This document shows positions 36,495 to 45,678 of a stretch of DNA of 64,000 nucleotides, in pieces. The notes under the pieces are model-generated. The model made no database searches. It saw only the letters and a list, made by a program, of their open reading frames with translations, and had not been told where the DNA came from. The DNA comes from Azotobacter chroococcum (lineage in GTDB: Bacteria; Pseudomonadota; Gammaproteobacteria; Pseudomonadales; Pseudomonadaceae): the NCBI RefSeq assembly GCF_004339665.1, contig NZ_SMMU01000001.1:379281-443280 (forward strand), read 5' to 3'. Both the position numbers and the translations under genes were made by a program. Numbering within the stretch: position 1 is the stretch's first letter; each line of letters starts with the position of its first letter.

Positions 36495-36725
36495 TCAGCC
36501 CGTTTTCAGGATGCCGCTCAGGGTGATGCCGTAGCGCTCGAACAACTGCAGCGCCGGCTCCTTCGCGCCGTTGCCACCGCCATTGTCGCGGCGCTCGAAA
36601 CCTTCACGCCTCGCCAGTTCCAGAACTTTCCGGCTCGCTTCCTCCACGCTGGGCTTGGCCGGTGACTCGGTCACCATCTTCACCGTATTGCCATCCTTGT
36701 TGAATGTGATCGACCAAATAGCCAT
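36495..36725 (-). CDS. Conserved hypothetical protein (76 aa)
   Basis: A small soluble protein: a beta hairpin (AIWSITFNKDGNTVKMVTE), a helix (SVEEASRKVLELARREGF) and a glycine-rich loop before LQLFERYGITLSGILKTG. GGAGGA precedes the ATG at 36725. It might be a small ferredoxin-like or DUF2188-type fold, but I do not recognise it firmly. Monocistronic. Confidence 0.6.
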   Translation of the reverse strand: MAIWSITFNKDGNTVKMVTESPAKPSVEEASRKVLELARREGFERRDNGGGNGAKEPALQLFERYGITLSGILKTG

Positions 36726-36912
36726 GTCGTATTCCTCCGTTTTCGCCATCAATGCGGGAATGCGGGTAGACATCCCGGTCCAGTCTAGAAGTCAGACTAG
36801 ACCCTCTCTGCACAACTCGCCACTTGGCCAAATATGACTAGGCTTTTCTGAGGATCCTGCCACAGCCCGTCGACAGGCTCGCCCGACGAGGCCAGGGCTT
36901 CAGGAGGCTTGC

Positions 36913-38229
36913 ATGAAAGAGCTTTTCGAGGCCCGGGAGCCTGTGGAGCTGCTGGGCCGCCATGCCATTTCCCTGCCTGCGCTCGACAGCGAGGCGTTCG
37001 CCAGCCTGTTCGACCGCTACGGCGATGCCCGGGTGGTGCTGATCGGCGAGGCCAGCCACGGCACCTCCGAGTTCTACCGCACCCGCGCGGCGATCACCCG
37101 GCGACTGATCGAACGGCACGGCTTCAACATCGTCGCGGTCGAGGCCGACTGGCCGGACGCTGCCCGGATCGATCACCAGGTGCGCCGGCAGCAGCCGCCC
37201 GACTGGGAGCGCCAGGCCTTCCAGCGCTTTCCCGTCTGGATGTGGCGCAATCTGGAGGTCGCCGAGTTCTGCGACTGGCTGAGCCATTTCAACCGGGACC
37301 TGCCGTACGAGCAGCGCGTCGAGTTTCGCGGCCTCGACGTCTACAGCCTGGGCGCCTCGATCGGCGCGGTGCTGGACTACCTGGACAGGACCGATGCCCA
37401 GGCCGCCCGGGAGGCGCGCCAGCGCTACGGCTGCCTGATGCCCTGGCAGGATGCGCCGGCCCGCTACGGCCGCGATGTCCTCTACGGTACCCAGTCCTGC
37501 GAGGAGGCGGTGGTCGAGCAGTTGCGCAGCCTGCTCGAGCTGCGCCTGGAGGCGCTCGGCCAGGATGGCGAGGACTTCTTCGACGCCACCCAGAACGCCC
37601 GCGTGGTGCGCGCCGCCGAACACTACTACCGGATCATGTACCACGGCTCGAGCGCCTCCTGGAACCTGCGCGACCGGCACATGTTCGACACCCTGCGCAG
37701 CCTGCTGGAGCACCGCGGCCCCGCGGCCAGGGCGGTAGTCTGGGCGCACAACTCGCACATCGGCAATGCCGACGCGACGGCCATGGGCTGGGCCGGCGAA
37801 TTCAACATCGGCGAACTGAGCCGCACCGCCTGGGGCAGGGATGCTGTGCTGATCGGCATGGGCACCGACCGCGGCGAGGTGGCCTGCGCCAGCGAGTGGG
37901 ACGAGCCGATGCGCATCAAGAAGGTTCGCCCCGCGCGTCCGGACAGCTGGGAGCGCCTGTTCCTGCAAACCGGCATCCCCGCCTCCTTCACCGACTGGCG
38001 TGACGACGCACCCGCCGAGCTGCGTGCGGTTCTCTCCGAAACCCTGCTGGAGCGCGCCATCGGCGTGATCTACCGGCCGGAGAGCGAGCGTCAGAGCCAT
38101 TACTTCGAAGCCGTGCTGGCCGAGCAGTTCGATGCCTGGATCTGGCTGGAGGAAACCCACGCCGTCACGCCCCTGGGGCCCCACCAGCCGCAGGTGGGGC
38201 AGGCCGAAACCTACCCGTTCGGAGAATGA
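36913..38229 (+). CDS. Erythromycin esterase-like family protein
   Basis: A 438-residue Ere-like protein. The signature LIGEASHGTSEFYRTRA is near residue 43, followed by VAVEADWPDAARID, EFRGLDVYSLGAS and VWAHNSHIGNADATAMGW, which carry the conserved His and Glu of the family active site. Chromosomal members are not necessarily macrolide esterases, so resistance should not be assumed. A phosphoribosyltransferase-family gene starts 4 bases after the stop; the pairing is common in bacteria, suggesting a joint but unknown function. Confidence 0.87.
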   Translation: MKELFEAREPVELLGRHAISLPALDSEAFASLFDRYGDARVVLIGEASHGTSEFYRTRAAITRRLIERHGFNIVAVEADWPDAARIDHQVRRQQPPDWERQAFQRFPVWMWRNLEVAEFCDWLSHFNRDLPYEQRVEFRGLDVYSLGASIGAVLDYLDRTDAQAAREARQRYGCLMPWQDAPARYGRDVLYGTQSCEEAVVEQLRSLLELRLEALGQDGEDFFDATQNARVVRAAEHYYRIMYHGSSASWNLRDRHMFDTLRSLLEHRGPAARAVVWAHNSHIGNADATAMGWAGEFNIGELSRTAWGRDAVLIGMGTDRGEVACASEWDEPMRIKKVRPARPDSWERLFLQTGIPASFTDWRDDAPAELRAVLSETLLERAIGVIYRPESERQSHYFEAVLAEQFDAWIWLEETHAVTPLGPHQPQVGQAETYPFGE

Positions 38230-38233
38230 GCCC

Positions 38234-38905
38234 ATGCACGCAACCAGCCATGCCCCCCACCTGTTCCTCGACCGCCGCAGCGCCGGCCTGGAGCTGGCCG
38301 ACGCGCTGCTGTCCCATGCGGCCGAACGACCGCTGGTGCTCGCCCTACCCCGTGGCGGTGTTCCGGTCGCCTTCGAGGTCGCCCGGACGCTGCGTGCCGA
38401 ACTGGACATCCTGCTGGTGCGCCGGATCGTCGCGCCCGGACACAGCGGCCTTGCGCTGGGTGCGGTGATCGACGGCGCCAATCCGCAGTTCGTGGTCAAC
38501 GAGGAAGTGGTGCGCCAAGTGCGTCCGCCGTCCGGCTGGTTCGAGCTGGAAATGCAGCGCCAGCTGCTGGAGCTGGAATGCGCCCGGAGACTGTACTGCA
38601 GCGAGCCCCCCCCTCCGGTGACCGGCCGCTGCGTGATCCTGGTGGATGACGGCATCGACACCGGCAGCAGCGTGCGGGCCGCGCTGAAGGGCCTGGCCAA
38701 GTCCGCCCCCGGGCAGTTGATCCTGGCCGTACCGGTCGCCCCACGTGAAGTCGTCAAGGACCTGCAGCCGCTGGTCGACGAGCTGGTCTGCCTGGCCATG
38801 CCCGAGCCCTTCGGGGCGATCTGGCGGCACTACGGCGACTTCGGCGAAATCAGCGATCAGGAAGTCGTCGACCTGCTGGCGGAGGCTCGGCACAGCGCCC
38901 GCTGA
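38234..38905 (+). CDS. Phosphoribosyltransferase-family protein
   Basis: A 223-residue type I PRTase-fold protein. The PRPP-binding loop CVILVDDGIDTGSSVRAA is typical, and ALPRGGVPVAFEVARTL is the conserved N-terminal strand-loop. Substrate unknown; relatives near Ere-like genes are annotated only as phosphoribosyltransferases. GGAG is 9 bases upstream of the ATG, and the gene is coupled to the Ere-like gene. Confidence 0.85.
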   Translation: MHATSHAPHLFLDRRSAGLELADALLSHAAERPLVLALPRGGVPVAFEVARTLRAELDILLVRRIVAPGHSGLALGAVIDGANPQFVVNEEVVRQVRPPSGWFELEMQRQLLELECARRLYCSEPPPPVTGRCVILVDDGIDTGSSVRAALKGLAKSAPGQLILAVPVAPREVVKDLQPLVDELVCLAMPEPFGAIWRHYGDFGEISDQEVVDLLAEARHSAR

Positions 38906-38930
38906 TCAGGCGCCGTGCCCGACGGGGCGC

Positions 38931-39140
38931 TCAGACCACCGGCGCCGGCGGCGGCTGGTCCGGCCGGGTCGGCTCTCCCGGCTCGGTCGGCTGCGTCGGC
39001 ACGCCGGGCTCGCTGGGCTGCCCTGGTCCTCCCGGCTCCGGATCGCCGGAAGGATTGCCGGCCAACCAGGGCCGATTGGGCAGCGCCTGCGGCGCTATCG
39101 AGGGTTGTTGAAGGGGTTCGCGGTGCTGACGGATCTCCAT
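38931..39140 (-). CDS. Small proline-rich protein (69 aa)
   Basis: A 69-residue peptide that begins MEIRQHREPLQQPSIAPQ and becomes a Pro/Gly/Glu tract with a loose PTEPGEPT-like repeat. No signal peptide or membrane segment. A strong GGAGG 5 bases before the ATG and an intact frame argue that it is real. The tail is probably disordered. Function unknown. It converges on the PRTase gene. Confidence 0.5.
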   Translation of the reverse strand: MEIRQHREPLQQPSIAPQALPNRPWLAGNPSGDPEPGGPGQPSEPGVPTQPTEPGEPTRPDQPPPAPVV

Positions 39141-39442
39141 GATGACCTCCGACGGTGGGGGCGGCGAGCTGCCGACCCGATGGCTACAGTCGGTAGAACC
39201 CGCCGGAGAGGAGTAATTCCCGAAATTGGACGGCGAGCCTGGCGATGCGATGCCGCCGGTCATGCCTTCTACGAGCCTTGATCCCGCCCCGTGCGCCCCC
39301 CGCACTACTGGCCAACGGACGCCAGCGCCTGAACTATGCTCTAGCGCGCACGCTCCCGCTGCAGAAGCATTCGTCCCGCCCCCTCTGAATCGCCCAGACC
39401 GCCCGGACAGGATGCCCGTGCCCTCAAGGAAAGGAACTCTCC
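39141..39442. other. Intergenic stretch without a supportable gene
   Basis: About 300 bases between the proline-rich gene and the efflux operon. The efflux promoter presumably lies here, but I cannot pick a convincing -35/-10 pair or operator. Confidence 0.4.
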
Positions 39443-39565
39443 ATGTCGCCGAAAAGCTCCCTCAGCCAGCAACCTCGGAAAACCCTGCGCGCCGGCCGGA
39501 CGATCAGGCCGCTGCCGGCGAAGGCGCGCGGCCGCATGCCGGACAGGCTCCAGCCGCTCGTCTGA
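39443..39565 (+). CDS. Possible 40-aa basic leader peptide of the efflux operon
   Basis: A short frame (MSPKSSLSQQPRKTLRAGRT and a further 20 basic residues) starts 7 bases after a purine-rich AAGGAAAGGAA-type site and ends 10 bases before the efflux outer-membrane gene, which itself has a poor ribosome site. Translational coupling or a leader role is plausible. It may also be chance. Confidence 0.35.
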   Translation: MSPKSSLSQQPRKTLRAGRTIRPLPAKARGRMPDRLQPLV

Positions 39566-39575
39566 CCACCCCGCC

Positions 39576-41096
39576 ATGCGGCTCCGGCTCGCCCCGCTCC
39601 CGCTGCTGGCGACCTGTGTCCTGGGCGGCTGCATCCGCCTGGGGCCGGACTTCCAGTCGCCCCGCGAGCCCTGGGTCGACCACTGGGACAGCGAGATGCT
39701 GGCCCAGGCCAGCACCCTGCGCGTGCAGCCGGACAACCGCCAGTGGTGGACGGGCCTCGGCGACCCGCTGCTCGACCGGCTGATCGCCCACGCCGATGAG
39801 CACAATCCGGACCTGCGCATCGCCGGCCTGCGCATCCTCGAAGCCCGGGCGCAGCTCGGCATCGCCCTCAGCGGCCTCAGCCCCCAGTTGCGCCAGGTCA
39901 CTGCCGAGGCGCTCTACCTCGACCGCCGCCAGTACGGCGGCGTCAATCCGCAGGACCGCCATGCCTGGCAGTACGACGCCGGCTTCAGCGTCGGCTGGGA
40001 ACTCGACTTCTGGGGCCGCTACAGCCGCGCCATCGAGTCCGCCGACGCCGCCTACTTCGCCGCCCAGGCCAACTATCAGGACGTCCTCGTGCTGCTGCGC
40101 GCCCAGGTCGCGCAAACCTATTTCGCCCTGCGCACCGCCGAGGCCCGCCTGCGCATCGCCCGCGAAAACACCGAGCGGCAGAAGCGCAGCTTCGAGATCA
40201 CCGAGCGCCTGTTCCTGAGCGGCAACAGCGACGAACTCGATCTGCAGCAGGCCAAGACCCAGTACCTCGGCACCCTGAGCACCGTGCCGGAGTTCGAGAC
40301 CCTGGTGCGGCAGACCCGCAATGCCCTCTCGGTACTGATTGGCGTCCCCCCCAACACATTGCCGGAACTCGCCGTACACACGGGCCTGGTCCCCCTGCTC
40401 GACCGCGCCCTGCTCGACGACGTACCCGCCAACCTGCTGCTGCGCCGCCCGGACGTGCGCGCCGCCGAACTGCAGGTGGCCGCGCAGTCCGCCCAGGTCG
40501 GGCTGGCCGAAACCGACCTCTACCCGTCCCTGAGCCTGTTCGGTGCGATCGGCTGGTCGGCCAGCTCGCTGGATGGCAGCTCCGACAGCCGCGATCTCAT
40601 CGGCGGACCCAGCCTGCTGTGGAACGTCTTCGACAACGGCCGCATGCGCAACAACGTGCGCGTCCAGGACGCCCGCCTGCAACAGCTGATCGAGGCCTAC
40701 CGCGACCGGGTGCGCCAGGCCGCGCGCGAGGCCGATGACGCCGCCACCGGACTGGTCAAGGCGCTGGAGCGCGAGCGCACCCTGCGCGAGGCGGCGATCA
40801 GCGCCCAGCGCGCACTGACCCTGGCCAGCGCCCAATACCGCGAGGGCTACACCGACTTCCAGCGCGTGCTGGACGCCCAGCGCGCCCTGCTGGCCCAGCA
40901 GGACAGCTACCTGGTCACCCGCAACGCCGCGATAAGCAGCCTGATCGACCTCTACAAGGCCCTCGGCGGCGGCTGGTACAGCGAGCGGCCGCCCATCGAT
41001 GCGGCCAGCCGCGAACAGATGGCCAAACGCACCGACTGGGGCGACCTGCTGGACGAGGTCAGTCCCCCTTCCGACAAGGCAGACAGCCATGACTGA
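39576..41096 (+). CDS. NodT-family outer-membrane efflux lipoprotein
   Basis: A 506-residue TolC-like outer-membrane factor. The N-terminal signal ends in a lipobox (LGGC, Cys near 19), followed by RLGPDFQSP, the usual NodT/OprM start. Two repeated halves of long helices and strands carry the family motifs QWWTGLGDPLLDRLIAHA, SVGWELDFWGRY and DVRAAELQVAAQSAQVGLAE. It forms the exit duct for the HlyD and DUF2955 proteins encoded downstream; its stop overlaps the next start by 8 bases. Confidence 0.9.
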   Translation: MRLRLAPLPLLATCVLGGCIRLGPDFQSPREPWVDHWDSEMLAQASTLRVQPDNRQWWTGLGDPLLDRLIAHADEHNPDLRIAGLRILEARAQLGIALSGLSPQLRQVTAEALYLDRRQYGGVNPQDRHAWQYDAGFSVGWELDFWGRYSRAIESADAAYFAAQANYQDVLVLLRAQVAQTYFALRTAEARLRIARENTERQKRSFEITERLFLSGNSDELDLQQAKTQYLGTLSTVPEFETLVRQTRNALSVLIGVPPNTLPELAVHTGLVPLLDRALLDDVPANLLLRRPDVRAAELQVAAQSAQVGLAETDLYPSLSLFGAIGWSASSLDGSSDSRDLIGGPSLLWNVFDNGRMRNNVRVQDARLQQLIEAYRDRVRQAAREADDAATGLVKALERERTLREAAISAQRALTLASAQYREGYTDFQRVLDAQRALLAQQDSYLVTRNAAISSLIDLYKALGGGWYSERPPIDAASREQMAKRTDWGDLLDEVSPPSDKADSHD

Positions 41097-42225
41097 AACC
41101 CCGCAGCCCCCCATCGAGACGCCCGCGCCGCCGCCCGCCGCAGCACCCGAGCCGGCCGACCCCAGCCGCCGCGGCGTGCGCTGGAGCCTCGTGCTGATCG
41201 TCCTCAGCCTGCTCTGGTATCTGTGCGCCGACCGCTACACTCCCTACACCCAGCAGGCCCGGGTGGAGGCCCTGGTGGTCGGGGTCGCGCCCGAGGTGGC
41301 CGGCCGCGTGACCGGCGTCGCGGTGCGCAACAACCAGAGCGTGGAGGCCGGCCAACTGCTCTTCGAACTGGACCCGGAGCCCTACCGGATCGCCGTCGAG
41401 CGGGCACGCGCCGAGCTGGAGAGCACGCGCCGGCAGGTCGGCGCCGGCACCGCCGGCATCGATGCCGCGCTGGCCGGACTGCGCGCCGCGCAGGCCAACG
41501 AACTCAAGGCCCGGCAGGACAGCGAGCGCCTGGCGCGGCTCTACCGCGAGGACTCCGGCACCATCTCCCTGCGGCGCCTGGAGGTTGCCCAGGCGACCCT
41601 GGAACAGGCCGTCAGCCAGGTCGCCGCGGCCCGCGCCGAGGTCCAGCGGGCCCGCGAACAGGAAGGCGGCAGCGGCGCGGACAACGCCACGCTGCGCAGC
41701 GCCGCCGCCGCCCTCGAGCAGGCCGAACGCGACCTGGCCAACACCCGGGTCCGCGCCAGCTCCGCAGGACTGATCACCGACCTGCGCGCCGAGGTCGGCC
41801 AGTACGCCGGCACCGGCAATCCGGTGCTGACCCTGATCGCCATCGACGACCTGTGGATCAGCGCGGAAATGACCGAGAACAACCTGGGCCACCTCGAACC
41901 CGGCACGCCGGTGGCGATCGTCCTCGACGCCCTGCCCGGAGCCGTGTTCGAAGGGCATGTGCGCAGCATCGGCTTCGGCGTCAGCGTCGGCCAGGGCAGC
42001 CCGCCCGGCAGCCTGCCGACGGTGCAGAACAACCGCGACTGGCTGCGCGCCGCCCAGCGCTTCCCGGTGATCGTCGAGTTCGCGCCGGGCGAGCTGGCCG
42101 ATCCCCGGGCGCTGCGCATCGGCGGCCAGGCCGAGGTGATGGCCTTCCCCAGCCCCGGCAATCCGCTCAATCCGCTCGGCCGCGTCTTCCTGCGCCTGAT
42201 GAGCTGGCTGTCCTATGCCTACTGA
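41089..42225 (+). CDS. HlyD/EmrA-type periplasmic adaptor protein
   Basis: A 378-residue membrane fusion protein: a Pro-rich cytoplasmic start, one membrane helix (WSLVLIVLSLLWYLCADRY), a biotinyl-lipoyl-like segment (VVGVAPEVAGRVTGVAVRNNQ), a long coiled coil (about 100-215) and a beta-barrel domain ending LNPLGRVFLRLMSWLSYAY. It links an inner-membrane transporter to the outer-membrane factor. It overlaps the genes on both sides, so the three are translationally coupled. Confidence 0.9.
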   Translation: MTETPQPPIETPAPPPAAAPEPADPSRRGVRWSLVLIVLSLLWYLCADRYTPYTQQARVEALVVGVAPEVAGRVTGVAVRNNQSVEAGQLLFELDPEPYRIAVERARAELESTRRQVGAGTAGIDAALAGLRAAQANELKARQDSERLARLYREDSGTISLRRLEVAQATLEQAVSQVAAARAEVQRAREQEGGSGADNATLRSAAAALEQAERDLANTRVRASSAGLITDLRAEVGQYAGTGNPVLTLIAIDDLWISAEMTENNLGHLEPGTPVAIVLDALPGAVFEGHVRSIGFGVSVGQGSPPGSLPTVQNNRDWLRAAQRFPVIVEFAPGELADPRALRIGGQAEVMAFPSPGNPLNPLGRVFLRLMSWLSYAY

Positions 42226-43255
42226 AGCGCCCGTCCGCCGCCTCGATCCGCGCCCGCAGCGCGCCCTGCGCCTGGCCTTCGGCACGGCCGCCTGCCTGGC
42301 CACGAGCTTCGGCCTGGCCCTGCCGATCCCCTTCCTGCCACCCGTGCTGACCCTGTTTCTGCTGGCCATGCGCAACCAGCCGCTGCCCCTCAAGGCCAGT
42401 CTCGGCCTGGCCGTGCTGGCGGCCGTCACCACCGGCGGCGGCCTGCTGCTGATCCCGCTGCTGCGCTACTACCCGGCCAGCGGCGTGCTGCTGGTCGCGC
42501 TGTGCCTGTTCCTCTGCTTCGGCTATGCGCTGCGCGGCGGCAACAACCTGGTGTCGACCTTCCTGATCATCGGCCTGACCCTGGTGTCCGCCACAGGCGC
42601 CAGCGCCTTCGCCATCGCCCTGACGGTCATCGAGGCGCTGGTCAAGGGGCTGCTGCTGACCAGCCTCTGCGTGGCCCTGGGTCACTGGCTGTTTCCCGAA
42701 CCCAGCGGACTCGCCGAGCCGCCCGTTCGCCCGCCAGCCGACCCGCAGCAGACCGCCTGGATCGCCCTGCGCGCGACCCTGGTGGTGATCCCGGCCTTCC
42801 TGCTCGCCCTGATCGATCCGGGCAGCTATGTGCCGCTGGTGATGAAGGCGGTGAGCCTCGGCCAGCAGGTGTGCGGCACCAGTGCCCGCGACGCCGGACG
42901 CGAACTGCTCGGTTCGACCCTGCTGGGCGGCCTGCTGGCGGTGTGTTTCTGGTCGGCGCTGAGCCTTTTCCCGCACCTGTGGATGTTCTTCCTGTGGACG
43001 CTGCTGTTCGTCCTGCTGCTGGCGCGCCGCCTCTACCGCGTGACCGACAACCGGCAGACGCCGGGCTTCTGGCTGAACGGCGCCGCCACTCTGATCATCC
43101 TGCTCGGCCAGTCGGTACAGGACAGCGCGGCCGGCAAGGACGTCTACACCGCCTTCGCCGTACGCATGGGGCTGTTCATCGCCGTCACCCTGTATGCCTG
43201 CGCGGCGGTCCAACTGATCGACCGGCGGCGTCTGCGCCCGCACCCCGCCGCCTGA
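42215..43255 (+). CDS. DUF2955 inner-membrane protein (FUSC-like efflux component)
   Basis: A 346-residue membrane protein with about ten helices in two groups, of the DUF2955 family, distantly like the aromatic acid exporters AaeB/FUSC. Features are RALRLAFGTAACLATSFGLAL, FGYALRGGNNLVSTFLIIG and MKAVSLGQQVCGTSARDAGR. With the adaptor and outer-membrane factor it probably forms a tripartite exporter of small aromatic compounds. Start overlaps the upstream stop by 11 bases. Confidence 0.83.
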   Translation: MPTEAPVRRLDPRPQRALRLAFGTAACLATSFGLALPIPFLPPVLTLFLLAMRNQPLPLKASLGLAVLAAVTTGGGLLLIPLLRYYPASGVLLVALCLFLCFGYALRGGNNLVSTFLIIGLTLVSATGASAFAIALTVIEALVKGLLLTSLCVALGHWLFPEPSGLAEPPVRPPADPQQTAWIALRATLVVIPAFLLALIDPGSYVPLVMKAVSLGQQVCGTSARDAGRELLGSTLLGGLLAVCFWSALSLFPHLWMFFLWTLLFVLLLARRLYRVTDNRQTPGFWLNGAATLIILLGQSVQDSAAGKDVYTAFAVRMGLFIAVTLYACAAVQLIDRRRLRPHPAA

Positions 43256-43267
43256 AAGGAGTTCGCC

Positions 43268-43711
43268 ATGCTGCTCAATCTGTTGATCGGAATCGCCGTC
43301 ATGCTGATCTGCCTGCTGTTCCAGGCGATCTTCGTGGGCATCTGCCTGCGCCGCTATGTGCGTTTCCGCCAGGACCACGAGGTATTCGGCAGGTCATTGC
43401 AGCAGATCGTCCTGCTCGCCCTGGTGATGCTGCTGGCGATGTTCGGCAACCTCCTGCAGATGGCCGCCTGGGCCGGGCTGTTCGTGCTGCTCGGCGAGTT
43501 CGCCGACTTTTCCACCGCGCTGTATCACTCGGCGGTGAACTTCGCCACCCTGGGCTACGGCGACATCGTCATGTCCGAGCGCTGGCGCCTGCTCGGCGCG
43601 CTGGAGGCGGCCAACGGCATCCTCATGTTCGGCGTTTCCACCGCGATGATGACCGCGGCGCTGACCGACCTGATCCGGCACGGTCGGGACAAGCCGCCCG
43701 GGTCGCCGTGA
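43268..43711 (+). CDS. Two-helix K+-channel-like protein
   Basis: A 147-residue protein with hydrophobic segments flanking a pore loop. TLGYGD at 94-99 closely matches the K+ selectivity filter TVGYGD (family Ion_trans_2). HSAVNFATLGYGDIVMSERW followed by EAANGILMFGVSTAMMTAAL gives the pore helix and inner helix. There is no RCK or cyclic-nucleotide domain. It starts 12 bases after the DUF2955 gene with AAGGAG upstream, so it belongs to the efflux operon and may balance charge. Confidence 0.82.
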   Translation: MLLNLLIGIAVMLICLLFQAIFVGICLRRYVRFRQDHEVFGRSLQQIVLLALVMLLAMFGNLLQMAAWAGLFVLLGEFADFSTALYHSAVNFATLGYGDIVMSERWRLLGALEAANGILMFGVSTAMMTAALTDLIRHGRDKPPGSP

Positions 43712-43807
43712 ACTCCCCGGCAGGTGACGGCAGGCGCCCGGGCAGTGGATACTCCCGCCCTGGCCAGGACGCCTGTCTCCCTCTGTCTCCATTACAAGAA
43801 AAGCATC

Positions 43808-44989
43808 ATGGATCGATCGAAAATCGCACTGTTCATCGACGTGGAAAACCTGACGCACTGGCTGAAGAACAACGGCCCGGACCTGCTGATCACCGAACTC
43901 AGCGCCATCGGCCAGTTGATCGTGCGGCGCGCCTACGGGAACTGGGGCAATCCCTGCGTGCAGGGCTTCCAGAGCGAACTCAACCGGCTCGGTTTCGAGC
44001 TGATCCACAACTTCCATCCGGTCAGCAAGAAGAACTCCTCCGACATTCAACTGACCATCGACGTGATCGACTACGCCCACAACCTGCCGGGCATCCAGTG
44101 GTTCGTCCTGGCGACCGGGGACTCGGACTTCTCGCCGCTGTTCCGCAAGCTGCGCGAGATGGGCAAGGAGGTGATCGGCGTCGGCCCGCGCTCGCCGCTC
44201 AGCGAGAGCGTGAAGACCTCCTGTTCGAAGTACCTCTACACCGGCACCGAGCACACGGCCAGCAAGAAGGAGCTGCGCTCGAACACCGACGACGCCATGG
44301 ATCTGGCCGAGAAGATCCTCAGGGCCGCCGACCAGACGCTGCCGCTCTCCACCCTGAAGAACGGCATGCTCAGCGTCGACAGCGCCTTCAACGAGCGCGA
44401 TCTCGGCTATCGCTCGTTCATCGACTTCCTCAAGGCGATCGACTCGATCGAGGTCACCCAGGACGGCAAGAACAAGTCCTGGACCGCGACCCTGAAGGGC
44501 AGCGACCCGGCCGGCGAGGCCCGCGAAGGGAACCTCCAGGACTCCCTGGTGAGAAGCTACGAAAGACTGCTCCGGAAGAAACAGTGGCGCCTCACGTCCA
44601 GCAAGGCCCTGAACGAGGTCTATCAACTCGCCCGCCATCATCCCCAGCAGAGCAAGGAGCGGATCACCGAGGAGGCCCGCAAGCACAGCCAGATGCTCAC
44701 CAGCGTCGAAATCAACAAGGCATTGATCATCCTGGTCCGCTCGAAGGTGCTCCGGGTCAGCGGCTTCAGCGACGCCGGGGAAAAGCTGTGGAGCATAGCT
44801 CCCGAGCTGAACCTCGCGCGCACCGTGGATGCGGCCATGCTTTCCCGGCTGTTCTCGGCCTGCCGGGAAAACGGCACGAAGATCGAAAAGGCCGCACTGC
44901 GCGACCTGCTCTATGGGAAATACGACGACAATGCGCTCGAACAGCTCATCGAACAGGCATCGGCCCTGCAGGAAAAGGCCGAGGCCTGA
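43808..44989 (+). CDS. NYN-domain (LabA/DUF88) protein with C-terminal OST-HTH-like domain
   Basis: A 393-residue protein. The N-terminal NYN/PIN-like nuclease domain shows KIALFIDVENL (first acidic residue), SSDIQLTIDVIDYA and LATGDSDFSPLFRKLREMG, the acidic cluster expected to bind metal. A helical/winged region follows (SVDSAFNERDLGYRSFIDFL resembles OST-HTH/LOTUS), then a helical C-terminal domain. Predicted RNase or RNA-binding role in the cytoplasm. The gene lies 96 bases after the channel gene. The ribosome site is weak. Confidence 0.82.
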   Translation: MDRSKIALFIDVENLTHWLKNNGPDLLITELSAIGQLIVRRAYGNWGNPCVQGFQSELNRLGFELIHNFHPVSKKNSSDIQLTIDVIDYAHNLPGIQWFVLATGDSDFSPLFRKLREMGKEVIGVGPRSPLSESVKTSCSKYLYTGTEHTASKKELRSNTDDAMDLAEKILRAADQTLPLSTLKNGMLSVDSAFNERDLGYRSFIDFLKAIDSIEVTQDGKNKSWTATLKGSDPAGEAREGNLQDSLVRSYERLLRKKQWRLTSSKALNEVYQLARHHPQQSKERITEEARKHSQMLTSVEINKALIILVRSKVLRVSGFSDAGEKLWSIAPELNLARTVDAAMLSRLFSACRENGTKIEKAALRDLLYGKYDDNALEQLIEQASALQEKAEA

Positions 44990-45037
44990 ATCGATGACGA
45001 AGGGCTGCCCACGGACGTCATGCGCCCACGCGGGCGA

Positions 45038-45604
45038 TCAGGCCTTGGGCAGGGTGACCCCGGTCTGTCCCTGGTACTTGCCGCCGCGGTCCTTGTAGGA
45101 CACCTCGCAGGGCTCGTCGGACTCGAGGAAGAGCATCTGCGCCACGCCCTCGTTGGCATAGATCTTCGCCGGCAGGGTGGTGGTGTTGGAGAACTCCAGG
45201 GTCACGTGGCCTTCCCATTCGGGCTCCAGCGGGGTGACGTTGACGATGATCCCGCAGCGCGCGTAGGTGCTCTTGCCCAGGCAGATGGTCAGCACGTTGC
45301 GCGGAATGCGGAAGTATTCGACGGTGCGCGCCAGGGCGAAGGAGTTCGGCGGAATGATGCAGACGTCGCCCTTGACGTCGACGAAGCTCCGCTCGTCGAA
45401 GTTCTTCGGGTCGACGGTGGCCGAGTGGATGTTGGTGAATACCTTGAATTCGTTGGCACAGCGCACATCGTAGCCGTAGCTGGACACGCCGTAGGAAATC
45501 AGCCGCTCGCTGCCCTCGGTGCGCACCTGGCGCTCGACGAAGGGCTCGATCATGCCCTGCTCCCGGGCCATGCGGCGAATCCACTTGTCCGATTTGATGG
45601 TCAT
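45038..45604 (-). CDS. dcd: dCTP deaminase
   Basis: A 188-residue Dcd, the trimeric enzyme that converts dCTP to dUTP for thymidylate synthesis. [58 protein letters not shown] (with the catalytic Glu in WEGH) and GVAQMLF are all present. Length is normal. In P. aeruginosa dcd adjoins apbC and metG; here the carotenoid cluster separates them. Confidence 0.96.
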   Translation of the reverse strand: MTIKSDKWIRRMAREQGMIEPFVERQVRTEGSERLISYGVSSYGYDVRCANEFKVFTNIHSATVDPKNFDERSFVDVKGDVCIIPPNSFALARTVEYFRIPRNVLTICLGKSTYARCGIIVNVTPLEPEWEGHVTLEFSNTTTLPAKIYANEGVAQMLFLESDEPCEVSYKDRGGKYQGQTGVTLPKA

Positions 45605-45678
45605 GACGGCAGTCCTGCAAAAAATGAGGTGCGCATATTAACGGCTGTCCCGACGCCTTCAAAGCGCCAGCCGCCGGC

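Noticed and set aside
36838..38799. 653-codon minus-strand frame opposite the Ere-like and phosphoribosyltransferase genes
   Set aside because: Antisense to two recognised families, no ribosome site and no family features.
39504..41114. 536-codon minus-strand frame opposite the efflux outer-membrane gene
   Set aside because: Antisense shadow; the plus-strand NodT protein has complete motifs.
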